Source of the DNA: Promicromonospora sp. AC04 | Lineage (GTDB): Bacteria; Actinomycetota; Actinomycetes; Actinomycetales; Cellulomonadaceae | DNA length: 64,000 bases | Direction of reading: 5' to 3' | Assembly: GCF_003058225.1 (NCBI RefSeq) | Contig: NZ_QBUG01000013.1 | Coordinates: 62,001-126,000 of the forward strand | Shown: piece by piece, positions 1-8,241 of the stretch | How positions within the stretch are numbered: the first letter of the stretch is position 1 | How the letters are laid out: the number at the start of each line of letters is the position of its first letter | Made by a program: the position numbers and the translations under genes | Notes under the pieces: model-generated | Told to the model about the DNA's origin: nothing | Databases searched by the model: none | Seen by the model: only the letters and a program-made list of their open reading frames with translations

Positions 1-139
1 GGCTCACCCCTGTGGACAACTGAGGCTGTGGTCGCGCTCGAAGCGTTGTGCCGCCGTGAACCGGGCCGGAGCCTGTTGAGGACTTTCTGCCGAATGGAGT
101 CGGCCGGCCACGCCACGCCGTCCGGCAGGCTGCCCCCGA

Positions 140-227
140 CGACTGCAGACTTCAACGCGGCCCTCGTTGGCGAGTGCAGACTTGGTTGCGGTTTGAGGGG
201 CCGTAACCGGAACAAGCTCTGCAGTCG
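140..227. repeat. CTGCAGACTTGGTTGCGG repeat, imperfect hairpin
   Basis: The stem motif GTGCAGACTTGGTTGCGG (174-191) faces a degraded inverted partner ending CTGCAGTCG (219-227). A further partial direct copy, CGACTGCAGACTT, starts at 140. The same motif recurs as several copies at 13,217-13,329, so this is a dispersed repeat and not a one-off terminator. Confidence 0.6.
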
Positions 228-347
228 TGAGCCGGCTCGGTTGCTAACTCTGCACTCGGCACCGGGTCCGTCCCTCCGAGCTCATATCGGAGCTGCTGCC
301 GGTCCAGTTCCCACCAGCCAGTCCCACCACTCCTACCGGTCCAGTCC

Positions 348-416
348 CGTGGGCGACGATCCCGATAGTCCGTGGGCAACGATCCCGATAGTCCGTGGGC
401 GACGATCCCGACAGCG
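348..416. repeat. Three tandem 23-bp direct repeats
   Basis: Units at 348-370, 371-393 and 394-416 share the core ACGATCCCGATAG. The third unit differs slightly (CGACAG). They lie about 70 bp upstream of the DUF5997 start, where a promoter or operator would be expected. Function is unknown. Confidence 0.8.
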
Positions 417-486
417 CCGAGCGCGAGCGGCGAGGATCACGCCCGCCATGGAGAGCGCCGCGGGCGCACGCCGATACCCTGGGAAC

Positions 487-888
487 ATGAATTCCTCCTT
501 CGCCTCGCAGCGGTTCAAGCCGTCCAACGCCGCCAAGCGACTCGGCGTCTACCTGCCCGCAACACCGCAGGAGTTCCAGGACACCCCGATGACGCGCGCG
601 GAGCTCGAGGAGCTGGAGACGAACCCGCCCGAGTGGCTGGCCGAGCTGCGCCGCAACGGCCCGCACCCGCGCCCGGTCGTGGCGGGACGCCTCGGCATCT
701 CGATCGCCGGCCTGGCCCGCGGCGGCATCACCGACCCGCTGACCACCGAGCAGATCAACGAGCTGCGCGAGGACCCGCCGGCGTGGCTGGCTCAGGAGCG
801 CGAGATCGCCGCACAGGTGCGTGCCGAGGAGGAGCGCGTCGAGGAGGCCCGCAAGGCTGCGGAGAAGAAGGCCCGCTCCGCGCGGTGA
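487..888 (+). CDS. DUF5997 family protein
   Basis: A 133-residue small cytoplasmic protein that I place in the actinobacterial DUF5997 family from its conserved opening (residues 1-30, FKPSNAAKRLGVYLPATP) and the repeated E-L-x-x-N/D-PP-x-WL pattern. That pattern occurs twice, near residues 35-50 and 88-100 (ETNPPEWLAEL and REDPPAWLAQE). The C-terminus is a charged Glu/Arg/Lys/Ala helix, probably coiled. The ATG at 487 was chosen because family similarity begins there and the long upstream extension is repeat sequence. The stop overlaps the GTG of the methyltransferase (GTGA), so the two genes are translationally coupled. Biochemical function is unknown. Confidence 0.85.
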   Translation: MNSSFASQRFKPSNAAKRLGVYLPATPQEFQDTPMTRAELEELETNPPEWLAELRRNGPHPRPVVAGRLGISIAGLARGGITDPLTTEQINELREDPPAWLAQEREIAAQVRAEEERVEEARKAAEKKARSAR

Positions 889-2204
889 GCCCCGAGGCCG
901 ACGCCGTCCTCGCCCGGCTGCTCCCCTACCCCGAGGACGGCGCACGCGCCGACGGCCCCGTCGCCGTCGACGCGACCGACAGGCTCCTGCTCGACGAGGC
1001 GGCCGCGCTGATCCGGCAGGACCGGGACGGGGTGGTGGTGATCGGCGACCGGTTCGGCGCGCTCACCCTGGGCGCCCTTGCGCTCGGCGCCCGCGACGTC
1101 CGGGTGCACCAGGACGCGATCACGGCCGAGGCAGCGCTCTCCGCCAACTCCTCGCGCGCGTCCCGGACCCTGCGGGCAGGGCACGAGCGAACCGCCGCGA
1201 GCGCACCGGTCCCGCACGAGCCGGCCGGGCCCGGGTGGACCGGGTACGACCGGCTCGAGCCCCGGCTGCTCCAGGGCGCACGGCTCGTGCTGCTCCAGCT
1301 GCCGACGTCGCTGGCGGAGCTGACCGAGATCGCCGAGCACGTCGCCCGGTACGCCGACCCGGCGGTGACGCTGCTCGCCGGCGGCCGGGTCAAGCACATG
1401 ACGCACGCGATGAACGGCGTGCTCGGCGCGTCGTTCGTGCAGGTCAGCGCGTCGCTCGCGCGGCAGAAGTCGCGGCTGCTGATCGCGCGGGAGCCGCGGG
1501 CCGACGTCGGGCCGCTCACCTACCCCGTCACGGCCCGGCTCACCGACCCGGAGATCCTGGGGGCGCTCGCGCCGCCCGGCCTCGCCAACCCCGCGGGCCT
1601 GGCCGTCGTCGCGCACGGGGCCGCCTTCGCCGGTGCCGCTCTCGACCTGGGCACGCGCTTCCTCCTGGCGCAGGCCCACCGCTGGCCCGACCTGTCGGCG
1701 GCCCCGGCCACACCAGTGACCCCGAGGCCTGACCCGGACCACCTGGACGGACGCCCCGTCGCCGTCGACCTCGGGTGCGGCACCGGGATCCTCGCCACCG
1801 TCCTGGCGCTGCGCTTCCCCGGCGCCCACGTGCTCGCAACGGACCGGAGCGCCGCCGCCTGCGCCTCGGCCGGGGCGACGCTCGCCGCGAACGGCGTCCG
1901 GGCCACCGTCGTGCGGGGCGACGCCGGGGACTCGCTCCCGCTCCCCGACGGTTCGGCCGACCTGGTGATGCTCAACCCGCCGTTCCACGACCGCGCCGCG
2001 CTGAGCACGGACGCGGCGCACCGCATGTTCGCCACCGCGGGCCGCATCCTGCGCGACGGTGGCGAGCTCTGGACCGTCTTCAACACGGGGCTGCACTACC
2101 GCCGCGCGCTGGAGCGCGCCGTCGGGCCGACGGAGCACGTGGCCCAGAGTCCCAAGTTCACCGTGACCCGGAGTCTGCGGAAAGTACTTAACGACGTGTC
2201 ATAG
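885..2204 (+). CDS. Class I SAM-dependent methyltransferase, RlmG/RsmC type
   Basis: 439 residues with the two-domain build of the RsmC/RlmG rRNA guanine-N2 methyltransferases: a degenerate N-terminal Rossmann-like half and a catalytic C-terminal half. The SAM site is DLGCGTG near residue 290. The catalytic NPPFH motif (N-P-P-F/Y of base N-methyltransferases) is near residue 365. A likely role is N2-methylation of a guanosine in ribosomal RNA; which subunit and position is not resolved. The GTG start at 885 overlaps the stop of the DUF5997 gene by 4 bases, so the pair form an operon. The long in-frame extension upstream of 885 lies inside the DUF5997 gene and is not coding. Confidence 0.85.
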   Translation: MSPEADAVLARLLPYPEDGARADGPVAVDATDRLLLDEAAALIRQDRDGVVVIGDRFGALTLGALALGARDVRVHQDAITAEAALSANSSRASRTLRAGHERTAASAPVPHEPAGPGWTGYDRLEPRLLQGARLVLLQLPTSLAELTEIAEHVARYADPAVTLLAGGRVKHMTHAMNGVLGASFVQVSASLARQKSRLLIAREPRADVGPLTYPVTARLTDPEILGALAPPGLANPAGLAVVAHGAAFAGAALDLGTRFLLAQAHRWPDLSAAPATPVTPRPDPDHLDGRPVAVDLGCGTGILATVLALRFPGAHVLATDRSAAACASAGATLAANGVRATVVRGDAGDSLPLPDGSADLVMLNPPFHDRAALSTDAAHRMFATAGRILRDGGELWTVFNTGLHYRRALERAVGPTEHVAQSPKFTVTRSLRKVLNDVS

Positions 2205-2299
2205 ACCCGCCGTTAGCCTGGCTGAGCGTTCACCCGGGCGCATCCGCACGGCAGCATGCCCGGTCCTGCCGGCCTGCCCCGAGCTCGAAGGAACTGTCG

Positions 2300-4285
2300 A
2301 TGAGGACACTTCGCACCACCCTGCGCGGCGCCGCCGTGGCGGCGGTCGCCGCATCGCTCGCCGCGGGAGCCGCGGTCACGGCCCTGCCGGCCACCGCCAC
2401 GCCGACCGCCGCCAACGAGGGCAGGACCATGGCAAAGGCCTCCGCGACGAAGCCGACCAAGCCCGAGGCGCACAAACCGAAGGCGCACAAGCCGAAGAAG
2501 GCAGCCGCCGACCCGGACTTCGGGCCCAACGTCACGTTCATCGACGAGACCTGGTCCGTCGATCGGATCAACCAGTTCCTCGAGACCGTGAACGACGAGG
2601 CGGAGTTCAGCCTCGACCGGCACCAGGTCTACTTCGAGCCCGGCACGTACGGGAGCGCCGCGGGCCAGGACGACCCGGCCACGGCGACCGGCATCGTCAA
2701 CGCCCACGTGGGCTACTACGAGTCGATAGCGGGCCTCGGCGCCCAGCCTGACGACGTCCACATCAACGGCGCGCTGCACGTGGAACCCGTGGTCGGCTGC
2801 CCCAACGAGCCTTGGGCGTGCGCCGACCCGGGCTCACTGACCCGCTTCTGGCGGTCGATCTCCAACATGGGGATCAACCCGATCCAGCGTCCGATCGGCG
2901 AGGACGCGGCGCTGCCGTACCCCGCGGGCGTGACGGAACCGCACCAGATGCGGTTCGCCGTCTCGCAGGCGGCGCCCATGCGCCGCATGGACATCCAGGG
3001 CAACCTGACGATCTTCGGCCGGTACGGCGAGTTCGCCTCCGGCGGCTACCTCGCCAACTCGCGGGTCTCCGGCACCATCGTGTCCGGCTCGCAGCAGCAG
3101 TGGTTCACCCGCAACTCCGAGGTGGGCGGCTGGGACGGCGGAGTGTGGAACATGGTGTTCTCGGGCGTGACGGGCGCGCCCGCCACCAACTTCGGCCAGC
3201 CGGTAGGTGAAGGAGTGGGCGTCACGACGACGATCGGCTCCACGCCGGTCAGCCGCGAGGCCCCGTTCCTGTACCGGGACGGCACCGGTGAGCTCGCCGT
3301 GTTCGTCCCGAACGCGAAGACCGGCAGCAGCGGCACCGACTGGTCCACCGGACCGGACGCCGGTCAGTCGATCGGGATCTCCGACTTCTACGTCGCCAAG
3401 GAGGGTTCCGACGACGCCGCGTCGATCAACGCGGCGCTGGCCGGCGGCAAGAATCTCATCCTGACCCCCGGCGTGTACGAGCTCGACGCGCCCCTGAGGA
3501 TCGACCGCGCCGACACGGTGGTGCTCGGCCTGGGCTACGCCTCGCTGACCCCGACGGCAGGCAACTCCGTCGTCGAGGTGGGCGACGTGGCGGGCGTCAA
3601 GATCGCCGGCATCACCGCCGACGCCAACGTCCCCGAGTCGCAGACGCTCATCAAGGTCGGCCCGGAGGGCGCTACCGCGTCCGACGCCGCCGACCCGACC
3701 ACGCTGACCGACGTCTTCGTCCGCGTGGGCGGCCCCTGGGCGGGCAAGGCAGTCACCTCCATCGAGGTGAACAGCCCCGACACCCTCCTTGACCACATCT
3801 GGGCCTGGCGCGGCGACCACGGCAACGGCATCGGCTGGGACGTCAACACCGGCGCCCACGGCGTCGTCGTCAACGGTGACCGGGTCACCGCCACCGGCCT
3901 GTTCGTGGAGCACTACCAGGAGGAGCAGACCATCTGGAACGGCGAGGACGGCCAGACGCTCTTCTACCAGAACGAGCTGCCCTACGACGTGCCCAACCAG
4001 GCCGCGTGGAACGACGGCGGCCGCCTCGGCTACGCCGCCTACCGGGTGGCCGACGACGTGCAGAACCACTCCGCCGTCGGAACGGGTACCTACTCGTTCT
4101 TCAACCAGGGCCAGGACATCCGCCTGGAGTCCGGCATCCAGGCGCCGAGCACGCCGGGCGTGTCGTTCCGGTCGATGACCGCCATCTTCCTCAACGGCTC
4201 GGGCGGCATCAACCACGTCATCAACAACACCGGTGGCGCGGTCCAGCAGGGCACGCAGCGGTCCCAGGTGGTCACCTACCCGTAA
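2300..4285 (+). CDS. Secreted right-handed beta-helix protein, 'adenylyl cyclase'-labelled family
   Basis: 661 residues. A signal peptide (residues 1-33, RR then an Ala-rich core, cleavage near ATA-TP) is followed by a Lys/Pro/Ala linker (40-72) and a long domain rich in short beta-strands, Asn and Gly. The domain pattern (VYFEPGTYG, VGYYESIAGLG, HINGALHVE, HVINNTGG) matches a widespread actinobacterial secreted family. Databases often call it 'adenylyl cyclase' or 'coagulation factor 5/8', but I see no cyclase motif. The fold resembles pectate-lyase-like parallel beta-helices, so a carbohydrate-active role is an inference. The start is supported by AAGGA six bases upstream. The gene ends into a perfect 30-bp hairpin shared with the convergent FKBP gene. 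Confidence 0.7.
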   Translation: MRTLRTTLRGAAVAAVAASLAAGAAVTALPATATPTAANEGRTMAKASATKPTKPEAHKPKAHKPKKAAADPDFGPNVTFIDETWSVDRINQFLETVNDEAEFSLDRHQVYFEPGTYGSAAGQDDPATATGIVNAHVGYYESIAGLGAQPDDVHINGALHVEPVVGCPNEPWACADPGSLTRFWRSISNMGINPIQRPIGEDAALPYPAGVTEPHQMRFAVSQAAPMRRMDIQGNLTIFGRYGEFASGGYLANSRVSGTIVSGSQQQWFTRNSEVGGWDGGVWNMVFSGVTGAPATNFGQPVGEGVGVTTTIGSTPVSREAPFLYRDGTGELAVFVPNAKTGSSGTDWSTGPDAGQSIGISDFYVAKEGSDDAASINAALAGGKNLILTPGVYELDAPLRIDRADTVVLGLGYASLTPTAGNSVVEVGDVAGVKIAGITADANVPESQTLIKVGPEGATASDAADPTTLTDVFVRVGGPWAGKAVTSIEVNSPDTLLDHIWAWRGDHGNGIGWDVNTGAHGVVVNGDRVTATGLFVEHYQEEQTIWNGEDGQTLFYQNELPYDVPNQAAWNDGGRLGYAAYRVADDVQNHSAVGTGTYSFFNQGQDIRLESGIQAPSTPGVSFRSMTAIFLNGSGGINHVINNTGGAVQQGTQRSQVVTYP

Positions 4286-4291
4286 GCCGCA

Positions 4292-4362
4292 AACCGCTGA
4301 GTGCGGGGTTGTTCGTCGGCCGAGCAGTCGCTGGCCGACGAACAACCCCGCACTCAGCGGTT
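4292..4362. terminator. Perfect 30-bp inverted repeat, bidirectional terminator
   Basis: Arms 4292-4321 and 4333-4362 are perfectly complementary around an 11-nt loop. It sits between two convergent genes, seven bases after one stop and nine before the other, so it can end both transcripts. There is no T-tract. The stem contains GCTGAGTGCGGGG, a variant of a motif repeated in other hairpins of this window. Confidence 0.8.
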
Positions 4363-4371
4363 CAGGTCAGG

Positions 4372-4773
4372 TCACTTGACGTCGACGACGTCCACCACGA
4401 AGACCAGGGTGTCGCCGCCGCCGATGCCGGCCTGCGGCACGCCGCGCGAACCGTAGCCGTGCTCCGGCGGGATCGAGAGCAGCAGGCGCGAGCCGACGTT
4501 CTGGCCCACCATGCCCTTGTCCCAGCCACCGATGACGGCGCCGACGCCGATCGGGAAGTCGATGGTGGTGCCGCGGTCGTAGGAGTTGTCGAAGACGTGG
4601 CCGCCCCAGGTCTGGCCCAGGTAGTTCACCACGATGGTGCGCCCGGACTCGACGACCGGACCGTTGCCCTCGGCGAGCACCTGCACCTGCAGGCCGGAGG
4701 GTGCTTCACCCTCGGGGAACGTCAGCTCCGGCTTGTCACCGAAGGTGCCGGAGGCGGTAGGAAGCGTGGTCAC
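4372..4773 (-). CDS. FKBP-type peptidyl-prolyl cis-trans isomerase
   Basis: 133 residues forming one FKBP domain. Signature stretches are VVNYLGQTWGGHVFDNSYDRG, IGGWDKGMVGQNVGSRLLLSIPPEHGYG and the C-terminal DTLVFVVDVVDV. It catalyses proline cis-trans isomerisation in protein folding. There is no signal peptide, so it acts in the cytoplasm. The GTG at 4773 was chosen because the domain begins there and a GAGAGG ribosome site precedes it; the long upstream extension in this frame is the antisense of the LysR gene. The length is normal for single-domain actinobacterial FKBPs. Confidence 0.93.
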   Translation of the reverse strand: MTTLPTASGTFGDKPELTFPEGEAPSGLQVQVLAEGNGPVVESGRTIVVNYLGQTWGGHVFDNSYDRGTTIDFPIGVGAVIGGWDKGMVGQNVGSRLLLSIPPEHGYGSRGVPQAGIGGGDTLVFVVDVVDVK

Positions 4774-4832
4774 GAGGATAACCTCTCGATCGGGGTGACG
4801 CCGGATGCTCCCGGCGCCGGTACCGACCCACC

Positions 4833-5744
4833 CTATGCGGCCACCACGGCTGCCCGCGAAGCGGCGGCGACCTGTCGCAGCGCCTCCAGGGCCGCGATCG
4901 CGGGCGGGGTGTGCGCGACGGCGTCCTGCAGCACCGCGTAGATCGAGCGCACCGGGGTGGGGCGCACCACGGGCACGGCGACGGCACCCGGCGGCAGCTG
5001 GACGGCGCCGAGCTCGGGCAGCACGGTCATGCCGATCCCCGCCTCCACGAACGCGACAGCCGTCGGGTAGTCGTGCGCCTCCACGTGGAACGTGGGGCTG
5101 AACCCCGCCGCTGTGCACGCCTCCAGGAGGTTGCGGCGGCACCAGCCGCGCGCGAAGTCGTTGTCGACCCAGGACTCGTCGGCGAGCTCGGCGAGCTCGA
5201 TCTCGTCCCGGTCGGCGAACCGGTGGCTCCGCGGCAGGATCGCGACGTACGGGTCGTCGACGAGGTGGTACGCGGTGAAGCCGCTCCCGGCGGTGAACTC
5301 CGTGTCGGCCACGACCACCTGCAGGTCGGCCCGGTCCTCGGCCTTGTCCGGGATGTTCTCGGCCAGCTGCAGGTCCAGCCGCACCCCGGGAAACTGCGTG
5401 GTGATGGTGCGGACGACGTCGGGCAGCCAGGCCGAGCCGACCGAGGCGAAGTAGGCCACGGAGAGCGAGCCGGTGCGGCCGGCGCGCAGGTCGGCGACCA
5501 TGGACTCCGCCTCGCCGAGCCGCTCGAGCACGCCGTCGGCCTGCACGGCCAGCGCACGCCCCGCGGCGGTGGGCCGGATGCCGCGGCCATGGCGCGCCAG
5601 GAGCTTGAGCCCGGTCTCCCGCTGGAGCGCGGAGACGTGCTGGCTGACGGCGGACGGCGTGTAGCCGAGATTCGCCGCAGCGGCACCGATGGATCCGGAG
5701 GCGACGACGGAGCGGAAGACGCGGAGGCGGTGGACGTCGAGCAT
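4833..5744 (-). CDS. LysR family transcriptional regulator
   Basis: 303 residues with an N-terminal winged helix-turn-helix (residues 1-60, MLDVHRLRVFRSVVASGSI then YTPSAVSQHVSALQRETG). A periplasmic-binding-like effector domain (about 90-295) follows. It is divergent from an EamA-family transporter with only 81 bp between the starts, the classic arrangement for a LysR protein controlling its neighbour and itself. The start at 5744 is the first Met of the conserved MLDVHRLRVF opening. The likely target is the EamA gene, and the effector is unknown. Confidence 0.93.
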   Translation of the reverse strand: MLDVHRLRVFRSVVASGSIGAAAANLGYTPSAVSQHVSALQRETGLKLLARHGRGIRPTAAGRALAVQADGVLERLGEAESMVADLRAGRTGSLSVAYFASVGSAWLPDVVRTITTQFPGVRLDLQLAENIPDKAEDRADLQVVVADTEFTAGSGFTAYHLVDDPYVAILPRSHRFADRDEIELAELADESWVDNDFARGWCRRNLLEACTAAGFSPTFHVEAHDYPTAVAFVEAGIGMTVLPELGAVQLPPGAVAVPVVRPTPVRSIYAVLQDAVAHTPPAIAALEALRQVAAASRAAVVAA

Positions 5745-5825
5745 GCACCCACTGTACAGCGAGACTGAATCCAGATGTAGAAACAATCGCTAGTGCTTCA
5801 CAGTGGTTCGGGCGAGGATCGCACC
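5745..5825. promoter_or_regulatory. LysR-EamA divergent promoter region
   Basis: 81 bp separating the two start codons, locally AT-richer than its surroundings (GTAGAAACAATCGCTAGTG at 5776-5794). It must carry both promoters and the LysR site. No confident T-N11-A palindrome could be singled out. Confidence 0.5.
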
Positions 5826-6794
5826 ATGACCAACGCCACGGCCGAAAGCCGCCAGACCTCGCCTCTCGGGCCGGGCAGTGTTCCGGACATGACCCTGACC
5901 GCCACGATCACCCCGCCGGCCACGAACCGCTTCCTCGTCCCGGCGGCCGCAGCGGTGACCGTCGTGCTCTGGGCGTCCGCGTTCATCGGTATCCGGGCCG
6001 CCGGCCAGGACTTCTCCCCCGGCCCCCTCGCCCTGGGCCGGATGTTCGTCGGGGCCCTGGCGCTCACCCTCATCGCCGGCCTGGCCGGCAAGCTCCGGCT
6101 GCCGCGCGGCCGGACCCTGGCGGGCATCGTCGTCTGGGGCGTCCTCTGGTTCGGGCTGTACAACCTCGCCCTCAACACTGCCGAGCGCACCCTCGACGCC
6201 GGCACCGCGTCCCTCCTGGTCGGGCTCGCGCCCATCCTCATCGCGGTGTTCGCCGGGATCTCGCTCGGCGAGGGTTTCCCCGCGCGGCTCCTGCTGGGCA
6301 TCGGCATCGCGTTCACGGGCGTCGCCGGGATCGCCCTGGCCACGTCGAGCGGCGCCTCCGACGCGATCAGCGTCGCGCTCGGGCTGGCCGCCGCCGTCAT
6401 CTACGCCGGGAGCACGATCCTGCAGAAGCGCCTGCTGCCGAAGGTCGACTCGCTGACCATGACCTGGCTCGGCTGCCTGGCCGGCGTGGTCGCGTTGCTC
6501 CCGTTCGCGCCGCCGCTCCTGGCCGAGCTCGCCGCCGCGCCGACGTCGGCCACCCTGAGCGTGGCCTACCTGGGCGTGTTCCCCACCGCCATCGCGTTCG
6601 TCACCTGGGGCTTCGCCCTCACCCGCACGACGGCGGGCCAGCTCGGCGCCGCGACCTACGCCGCCGCGCCGCTGGCAGTGCTCATGTCCTGGGCCCTCCT
6701 GGGCGAGGTCCCGACGCCGATCGCCCTGATCGGCGGCACCCTGTGCCTGACGGGCGTCCTGGTAGCCACCCTCCACCTCCGTCCCGCCCGTTGA
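5826..6794 (+). CDS. EamA/DMT-superfamily transporter
   Basis: 322 residues with about ten hydrophobic segments in two EamA repeats (residues ~30-165 and ~180-315). The GTASLLVGLAPILIAVFA stretch is typical of the drug/metabolite exporter superfamily. It is an inner membrane protein, probably an efflux carrier for a metabolite or amino acid. ATG 5826 has GCGAGG about nine bases upstream; a second ATG at 5889 (MTLTATITPP) is an alternative closer to the first membrane segment. It is probably controlled by the divergent LysR protein. Its stop codon lies inside a long hairpin shared with the convergent sigma-factor gene. Confidence 0.9.
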   Translation: MTNATAESRQTSPLGPGSVPDMTLTATITPPATNRFLVPAAAAVTVVLWASAFIGIRAAGQDFSPGPLALGRMFVGALALTLIAGLAGKLRLPRGRTLAGIVVWGVLWFGLYNLALNTAERTLDAGTASLLVGLAPILIAVFAGISLGEGFPARLLLGIGIAFTGVAGIALATSSGASDAISVALGLAAAVIYAGSTILQKRLLPKVDSLTMTWLGCLAGVVALLPFAPPLLAELAAAPTSATLSVAYLGVFPTAIAFVTWGFALTRTTAGQLGAATYAAAPLAVLMSWALLGEVPTPIALIGGTLCLTGVLVATLHLRPAR

Positions 6795-6845
6795 GTGCTG
6801 TCCTCTCGAGACGGTTCGAGAGGACAGCTGTCCAGCACTCAACGG
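6788..6845. terminator. Nested hairpin between convergent genes
   Basis: Outer arms CCGTTGAGTGCTG (6788-6800) and its complement (6833-6845) enclose a second strong stem, GCTGTCCTCTCGA against TCGAGAGGACAGC. The hairpin overlaps the EamA stop and abuts the sigma-factor stop, so it serves both transcripts. The outer arm belongs to the GTTGAGTGC family also seen near 4.3 and 10.9 kb. Confidence 0.75.
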
Positions 6846-8153
6846 TCAGGCGAGGGCGGCGGCCTTGCGCTCCAGGACCGAGCGTTCGGCTGCGTTGCCG
6901 CACAGCTCGGCCGCGCGTAGGTACTCGCCTCGGGCCTCGGCCGTGCGGCCCAGGCGCGCCAGCAGCTCGCCGCGCACACCGGGCAACAGGTGCGAGTCGG
7001 TGAGCACGCCCCGGTCGACCAGCCCGTCCACCACCCGCAGGCCGAGGTCGGGCCCGTGCGCCATCGCCACCGCCACCGCCCGGTTCAGCTCCACCACGGG
7101 CGACGGCGCGAGGCGGCCGAGCGCCTCGTAGAGCACCACTATCCGCTCCCAGTCGGTCTCCGGCACCGAGTGCGCCACCGCGTGGCGCTCGGCGATCGCC
7201 GCCTGCAGGGCGTAGGCGCCCATGCCCGCCGGTCCGACGGCCCGCCGCAGCGCCGCGCGGCCCCGGATGATCGCCGCCCGGTCCCAGCGGCGCCGGTCCT
7301 GGTCCTCCAGGAGGATCGGCTCCCCCGACGGCCCCACCCGGGCCGGGAACCGCGCCGCCGTCAGCTCCAGCAGCGCGAGCAGGCCGAACGTCTCCGGCTC
7401 GGGCGCGAGCCGGGTCAGCACGCGGGACAGGCGCACGGCCTCGCGGGCGAGGCCGTGCCGGATCCAGTCGTCGCCCGACGTCGCCGACGAGCCCTCCGTG
7501 AAGATCACGTACAGCACACCCCGCACCGACGAGAGCCGGGCGGCACGGTCTGCGCCGTCGGGCACCTCGAACGGGACCTGCGCCGCGGCGATCGTCTTCT
7601 TCGCGCGGGTGATGCGTGCCTGCACCGTCGCGACGGGCACGAGGAAGGCGCGGGCGATCTCCTCGCTGGTCAGGCCGCCCACGACGCGCAGCGTCAGGGC
7701 GATCCGCGCCTCCCTGGACAGCACGGGGTGGCAGGACACGAACATGAGGGCGAGCACGTCGTCGTCGATCCGGTCCGGGTCGAACATCCCGGGCTCAGAA
7801 CCCGGGTCACCTGCGACGATGCCGGTGCCGGACGGCGGCGGCGCGCCCGGGGCGCCCGACGTCGTCTCGCCCTCGGCCAGGCCGTGCGCGAGCGCTGCGT
7901 ACCGCTCGTCCCGCCCTGCCCGACGCCGGTAGGCGTCGATCGCCCGGCGCCGGGCCGTCGCGATGAGCCATCCCGCGGGATCGCGCGGCGTGCCGTCGCG
8001 CGGCCAGGAGACGAGCGCCGCGGCGAGCGCCTCCTGGGCCACGTCCTCGGCGAGCTCGAAGTCGCGGGTGTAGCGGGTGAGCGCGCCCACGATGCGTGCC
8101 GACTCGATCCGCCAGACCGCCTCGACGGCCCGCCGTGCGGCGTCCTCGCTCAT
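6846..8153 (-). CDS. ECF42-type RNA polymerase sigma factor with TPR-like extension
   Basis: 435 residues. The sigma-70 region 2 (residues ~15-75, RYTRDFELAEDVAQEALAAAL, then WLIATARRRAIDAYRRR) and region 4 (~150-195, SEEIARAFLVPVATVQARITRAKK) are joined to a 230-residue helical C-terminal extension. That extension (YALQAAIAERHA, YEALGRLAPSPVVELNRAVAVA, LLARLGRTAEARGEYLRA) is the TPR-like domain that defines the ECF42 group. It replaces an anti-sigma factor as the likely control element. The DGPF-domain gene immediately upstream on the same strand is the usual ECF42 partner. ATG 8153 opens MSEDAARRAVEAVWR, the standard start of this family. Confidence 0.92.
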   Translation of the reverse strand: MSEDAARRAVEAVWRIESARIVGALTRYTRDFELAEDVAQEALAAALVSWPRDGTPRDPAGWLIATARRRAIDAYRRRAGRDERYAALAHGLAEGETTSGAPGAPPPSGTGIVAGDPGSEPGMFDPDRIDDDVLALMFVSCHPVLSREARIALTLRVVGGLTSEEIARAFLVPVATVQARITRAKKTIAAAQVPFEVPDGADRAARLSSVRGVLYVIFTEGSSATSGDDWIRHGLAREAVRLSRVLTRLAPEPETFGLLALLELTAARFPARVGPSGEPILLEDQDRRRWDRAAIIRGRAALRRAVGPAGMGAYALQAAIAERHAVAHSVPETDWERIVVLYEALGRLAPSPVVELNRAVAVAMAHGPDLGLRVVDGLVDRGVLTDSHLLPGVRGELLARLGRTAEARGEYLRAAELCGNAAERSVLERKAAALA

Positions 8154-8188
8154 CGCGGTCCTTCCTCGTCGAGAACCGGGGCGAAACC

Positions 8189-8220
8189 GAACCGGGGCGA
8201 GTTCTGCCTCGCCCCGGTTC
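8189..8220 (-). terminator. Hairpin between DGPF gene and ECF42 gene
   Basis: Perfect 13-bp arms GAACCGGGGCGAG (8189-8201) and its complement (8208-8220) with a 6-nt loop. It lies in the 88-bp gap between the DGPF gene and the sigma gene, both on the minus strand. It could act as a partial terminator that lowers sigma-factor expression relative to the DGPF protein. There is no T-tract. Confidence 0.6.
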
Positions 8221-8241
8221 TGCTTCGGAACCGTGAGTGAT

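Larger units (their letters stand above)
1..486. other. Gene-free leader region with repeats
   Basis: No convincing gene lies here. Open frames on both strands read straight through repeats and have no ribosome binding site. The region holds a copy of the CTGCAGACTT element (140-160 and 171-227) and three tandem 23-bp repeats (348-416) in front of the first gene. It probably carries the end of an upstream gene's terminator and the promoter of the DUF5997 gene, but no clear -35/-10 pair was picked out. Confidence 0.6.

Noticed and set aside
9-20. DnaA-box-like TGTGGACAAC near the left end
   Set aside because: One weak match with no cluster, and no dnaA or dnaN nearby. No evidence for an origin.
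28-486. Upstream extension of the DUF5997 frame to position 28
   Set aside because: It runs through repeat DNA with no family similarity; the family-typical protein starts at 487.
2300-4285. Adenylyl cyclase annotation for the secreted beta-helix protein
   Set aside because: No cyclase catalytic motif is visible, and a signal peptide plus beta-helix pattern argues against it.
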